The notes under the pieces are model-generated. The model was given only the letters and a program-made list of their open reading frames with translations. It did no database searches and had not been told where the DNA came from. From contig PATG01000109.1 in NCBI GenBank assembly GCA_002713555.1, positions 1 to 19,024 of the forward strand: a stretch of 19,024 nt of DNA, given 5' to 3'. Positions 16,887 through 19,024 of the stretch are shown piece by piece (position 1 is the stretch's first letter; the number at the start of each line of letters is the position of its first letter). A program made the translations under genes and the position numbers. Source of the DNA: Planctomycetaceae bacterium (lineage in GTDB: Bacteria > Planctomycetota > Planctomycetia > Pirellulales > Lacipirellulaceae).

Positions 16887-16998
16887 TCTTTCACCTTTGC
16901 ATTTGCAATGAAGGGCTTTTTATCACTTTTTGGCAATGGTATCATAGCGGCTTCGTTCTGAATATGCGAACCGTTTTTCTGCCTGCAAGGAGAATTTA
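16887..16998. promoter_or_regulatory. Divergent promoter region with a TTGCA-TT-TGCAA palindrome
   Basis: The 112-bp gap separates the start codons of the GH116-like gene and beta-helix gene 3, so it should hold two promoters. TTGCA (16897-16901) and TGCAA (16904-16908) form a perfect inverted repeat next to the GH116-like ribosome-binding site. It could be an operator, but there is no second copy to support this. No confident -35/-10 pair was found. Confidence 0.35.
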
Positions 16999-18717
16999 GT
17001 GATTGCTCATGTGCCACGAAGAAGTGGGTTTGATTTTCTGAGGAAAACGTGGCTGCTAAGGAAGACGCAGCGCGGAATCCTTTGCGTGTTCCCATTGCTG
17101 GGACTCCTGCTGGGATATTTTTCAACCTGGGATTGCTACGCATTTCCCACCGATCCGGCCCGCATCTTCGCCCGCGGTCAAAGCCCTGCAGCCGGCCAGT
17201 TCGAAGTGGAAGCTTCTGTCTGGCAGGGAGGTGATCTCTCTGAACTCGGTGAGGGCAAGCGCATCTACCTGGAAAAGACAACTATCAAAACTGACCCGCA
17301 GGGCCACTTCGACTTTTGGTTAGACGAAAGTCGCGCGGACACGGGGAATCTTCGCGGAGAAAAATATCAACTCCATCAAGAGCTTCGACTCGAACTGAAA
17401 TACCGTCCGCCTGGAAAAGACCTGGTCCACCTCCGCTATGAACTACTTCCCATCGACAATGCTTATGTGGCCACCCGAGGTAAGGTCCTGGCAAAGCCAG
17501 GCGCGAATGACGATCTCAAAGGCTTGTACTCCAAGAAGTACAAACCGAAATTCAGAGAATTCCAACCCGAACATGCTCGCCGTGGGTTAGCCATCCTTTA
17601 TCCCGATGGACGCTTACAAACGGAAGATGGTTCGTATCTGCAAACCACGGGAACCACAACTTCTGGTGTGCAAGAATTCTTCGACTATTGCACCCATCAT
17701 CATGTTGATGGATATATCGTGGGTGGTTCCATTCCTAAAAGGCAACAGGTTGTCTACCGCATCTGGACTCCCGTGCGGATGCATCCCGCCCAAGGGATCC
17801 GCATCGACACCGGGGCTATCACACTGCAGTTCATGCCCGAACTCGGGGATCAACCAGGGCTCACGATTGATTCTTGCATGATGAATGATATACGCATTCG
17901 TGGATTACTGCACTACAGGGCGAAGGGTTATGCCTTGGCCATCCAACCCGCTAATCCCTTGCCGCTGGACCGTTTTGTCGGGAATACGATTGTCGACACG
18001 GCCGTGTTTGTCACGGCCATTGCTTGCAAAGACGCCCGCGGAGCCGTGCGATTCGACGGCTCGATTAATTTTTCTAGTTTCGACTTTAACGAAATCAATC
18101 ATGGAGAACTGGGCATCCATGTGGCAGCTGGCGGTTCCTTCAGCAACTGCCGCATCACCTGCAAGCACGTGCATGGGCAGGTCCATACCTCGATCCTGGA
18201 CGAGGGTAGCGGTCACAATGTGTGGGAAGTCAATCTGAACTGCGATGGAATGGATCCACTGGGCATCGACACGAGTGGGCATAGTAATATCTGGTTCACC
18301 AATATCCGGTCGCGCAATAAACCCAGCCTGACCATTCGGCCCAACGCCGCGGGGAATCAGTTCTTTCTGATGGGCCTTAATGGAGGATTCGATAATCAAG
18401 CAACCTGGCCTACCAACCGTTTCTATGCCGCCGCCAGCATCCCGGCCGACAAGATTAAACTGGGCTTTGCGGTGGATACCCCGGCGACTCCCACCAGTGG
18501 CGAACTCATGATCAATCGACATCCATTCCCCGTGGTGGTGATGATCAAATCTCCCGGATCAGTGACCCAATGGGAACTGAATGACACCTATGGTGCCTCG
18601 GAAAAATTTGAAGGCCCCTTATCCACAGGACAATCGATTTATCTGACCACAGGCGAAGCCATTCGGCTGCATTACACAGATACCCCTCCCGAGTGGCGAT
18701 GGCGTGCCGTGCAATGA
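16999..18717 (+). CDS. Secreted beta-helix (pectin-lyase-fold-like) protein 3
   Basis: The start is a GTG at 16999 with a strong AAGGAG 6 bases upstream, giving 572 residues. A hydrophobic signal segment spans residues 27-44 (ILCVFPLLGLLLGYFSTW). Residues 66-190 look like a beta-sandwich. Residues 201-245 are the cap module shared with beta-helix protein 2: YPDGRLQ, then GTTTSGVQEFFDYC, against YKPDGSLV and GTTTSGLQEAFDHA there. Residues 255-490 form short repeated strands (YALAIQP, NVWEVNLN, SLTIRPNAAGNQFF) like those in protein 1 (ALRIQPQ, SVWHVNVD, ALILEPGARNSVF). A final beta domain lies at about 495-570. It is divergent from the GH116-like gene, sharing its promoter region. No catalytic residue can be named; polysaccharide lyase, hydrolase or binding protein are all possible. 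Confidence 0.82.
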   Translation: MIAHVPRRSGFDFLRKTWLLRKTQRGILCVFPLLGLLLGYFSTWDCYAFPTDPARIFARGQSPAAGQFEVEASVWQGGDLSELGEGKRIYLEKTTIKTDPQGHFDFWLDESRADTGNLRGEKYQLHQELRLELKYRPPGKDLVHLRYELLPIDNAYVATRGKVLAKPGANDDLKGLYSKKYKPKFREFQPEHARRGLAILYPDGRLQTEDGSYLQTTGTTTSGVQEFFDYCTHHHVDGYIVGGSIPKRQQVVYRIWTPVRMHPAQGIRIDTGAITLQFMPELGDQPGLTIDSCMMNDIRIRGLLHYRAKGYALAIQPANPLPLDRFVGNTIVDTAVFVTAIACKDARGAVRFDGSINFSSFDFNEINHGELGIHVAAGGSFSNCRITCKHVHGQVHTSILDEGSGHNVWEVNLNCDGMDPLGIDTSGHSNIWFTNIRSRNKPSLTIRPNAAGNQFFLMGLNGGFDNQATWPTNRFYAAASIPADKIKLGFAVDTPATPTSGELMINRHPFPVVVMIKSPGSVTQWELNDTYGASEKFEGPLSTGQSIYLTTGEAIRLHYTDTPPEWRWRAVQ

Positions 18718-18847
18718 CTTCAAGCTGATGTCTTGCATTAGTTGAGAGCCACTCATGGAGCGCGTAGTCAATAAGTTGCTGCTGCCCCAAGCTATGTTGG
18801 AGATGAGCGGCGTGGAGAACGCTACGGCAAATTCAGATGTGCTCTAG
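18718..18847. other. Short intergenic gap
   Basis: The gap follows beta-helix gene 3. I see no gene, terminator or repeat in it. Confidence 0.5.
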
Positions 18848-19024
18848 CTAGCTGAAAACGCGTGAAATATGTAGGCTGGCGCCCGGCAAATCGATTCGCA
18901 TTCCTATCGACTCTGGCCTAAGCTGATATTGGACCGCCAGATACTGATCAAGTAAAATCTGATTCTGATTGCCCTCCCCAAATTTTCCTGCCCATTGCTT
19001 TCGCTTCAAAGATATCAAATGAAT
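18848..19024 (-). CDS. Possible C-terminal end of a gene cut by the window edge
   Basis: One reverse-strand frame is open from the right edge for 58 codons to a TAG at 18848-18850, reading ...LLDQYLAVQYQLRPESIGMR... and ending in ISRVFS. The amino-acid mix looks protein-like and the other frames are broken. No family is recognised. The length is too short to exclude chance, so only the sequence beyond the edge can decide. Confidence 0.35.
   Translation of the reverse strand: MHLISLKRKQWAGKFGEGNQNQILLDQYLAVQYQLRPESIGMRIDLPGASLHISRVFS

Noticed and set aside
17905..18522. 205-codon minus-strand open frame
   Set aside because: Antisense to beta-helix gene 3, which has a strong ribosome-binding site and homologues in the window.

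Overview
The window reads as chromosomal DNA of a planctomycete, most likely of the Pirellulales. The reasons are a DUF1559 protein with a pilin-type N-terminus (GFTLVELL) followed by a small transthyretin-like lipoprotein, a large secreted protein with an LEPR-XLL-like N-terminus (LELLETRQML) and a dockerin-like calcium repeat, weak or missing Shine-Dalgarno sites at several genes, and the GH116-like, BKACE and beta-helix content. No rRNA, tRNA, transposase, integrase or CRISPR array was found.

Layout. Positions 1-779 hold no gene, but contain a 15-bp triple tandem repeat and a hairpin. A four-gene rightward run follows: DUF1559 pseudopilin-like protein (780-1844), TTR-like lipoprotein (1868-2425), secreted beta-helix protein 1 (2472-3500) and an SDR oxidoreductase (3530-4336). 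It ends at a long imperfect inverted repeat (4428-4491). Two leftward genes meet it: an orphan YlmA-like ABC ATPase (4531-5358) and a BKACE/DUF849 zinc enzyme (5423-6301). The BKACE gene is divergent from a GntR/FCD regulator with two DNA-binding domains (6589-7488). Next is a leftward ribose/simple-sugar ABC operon, with transcription order binding lipoprotein, double ATPase, permease (11087 down to 7494). A 483-bp gap separates it from a leftward pair: a GH116-like glycosidase (16886 to 14388) followed by an 887-residue secreted beta-helix/dockerin protein (14234 to 11571). Beta-helix protein 3 (16999-18717) is divergent from the glycosidase. A possible gene end is cut by the right edge.

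How the genes may work together (inference). Three separate genes encode related secreted proteins that share a beta-helix cap module and further repeat motifs. They sit beside a secreted glycosidase, a sugar importer, and two cytoplasmic enzymes (SDR, BKACE). This looks like a locus for breaking down and importing an unidentified carbohydrate. The GntR regulator is the natural candidate for control: a 19-bp motif (15/19 identical) occurs both in its own divergent promoter region and upstream of the transporter operon.

Most notable signals: (1) the three-member beta-helix family next to a GH116 enzyme; (2) a tandem double wHTH plus FCD regulator with matching candidate operators; (3) an exact 143-bp tandem duplication at the junction of two genes that leaves both intact and strands a dead start codon and a spare gene end between them; (4) a four-cysteine cluster beside the predicted GH116 nucleophile.
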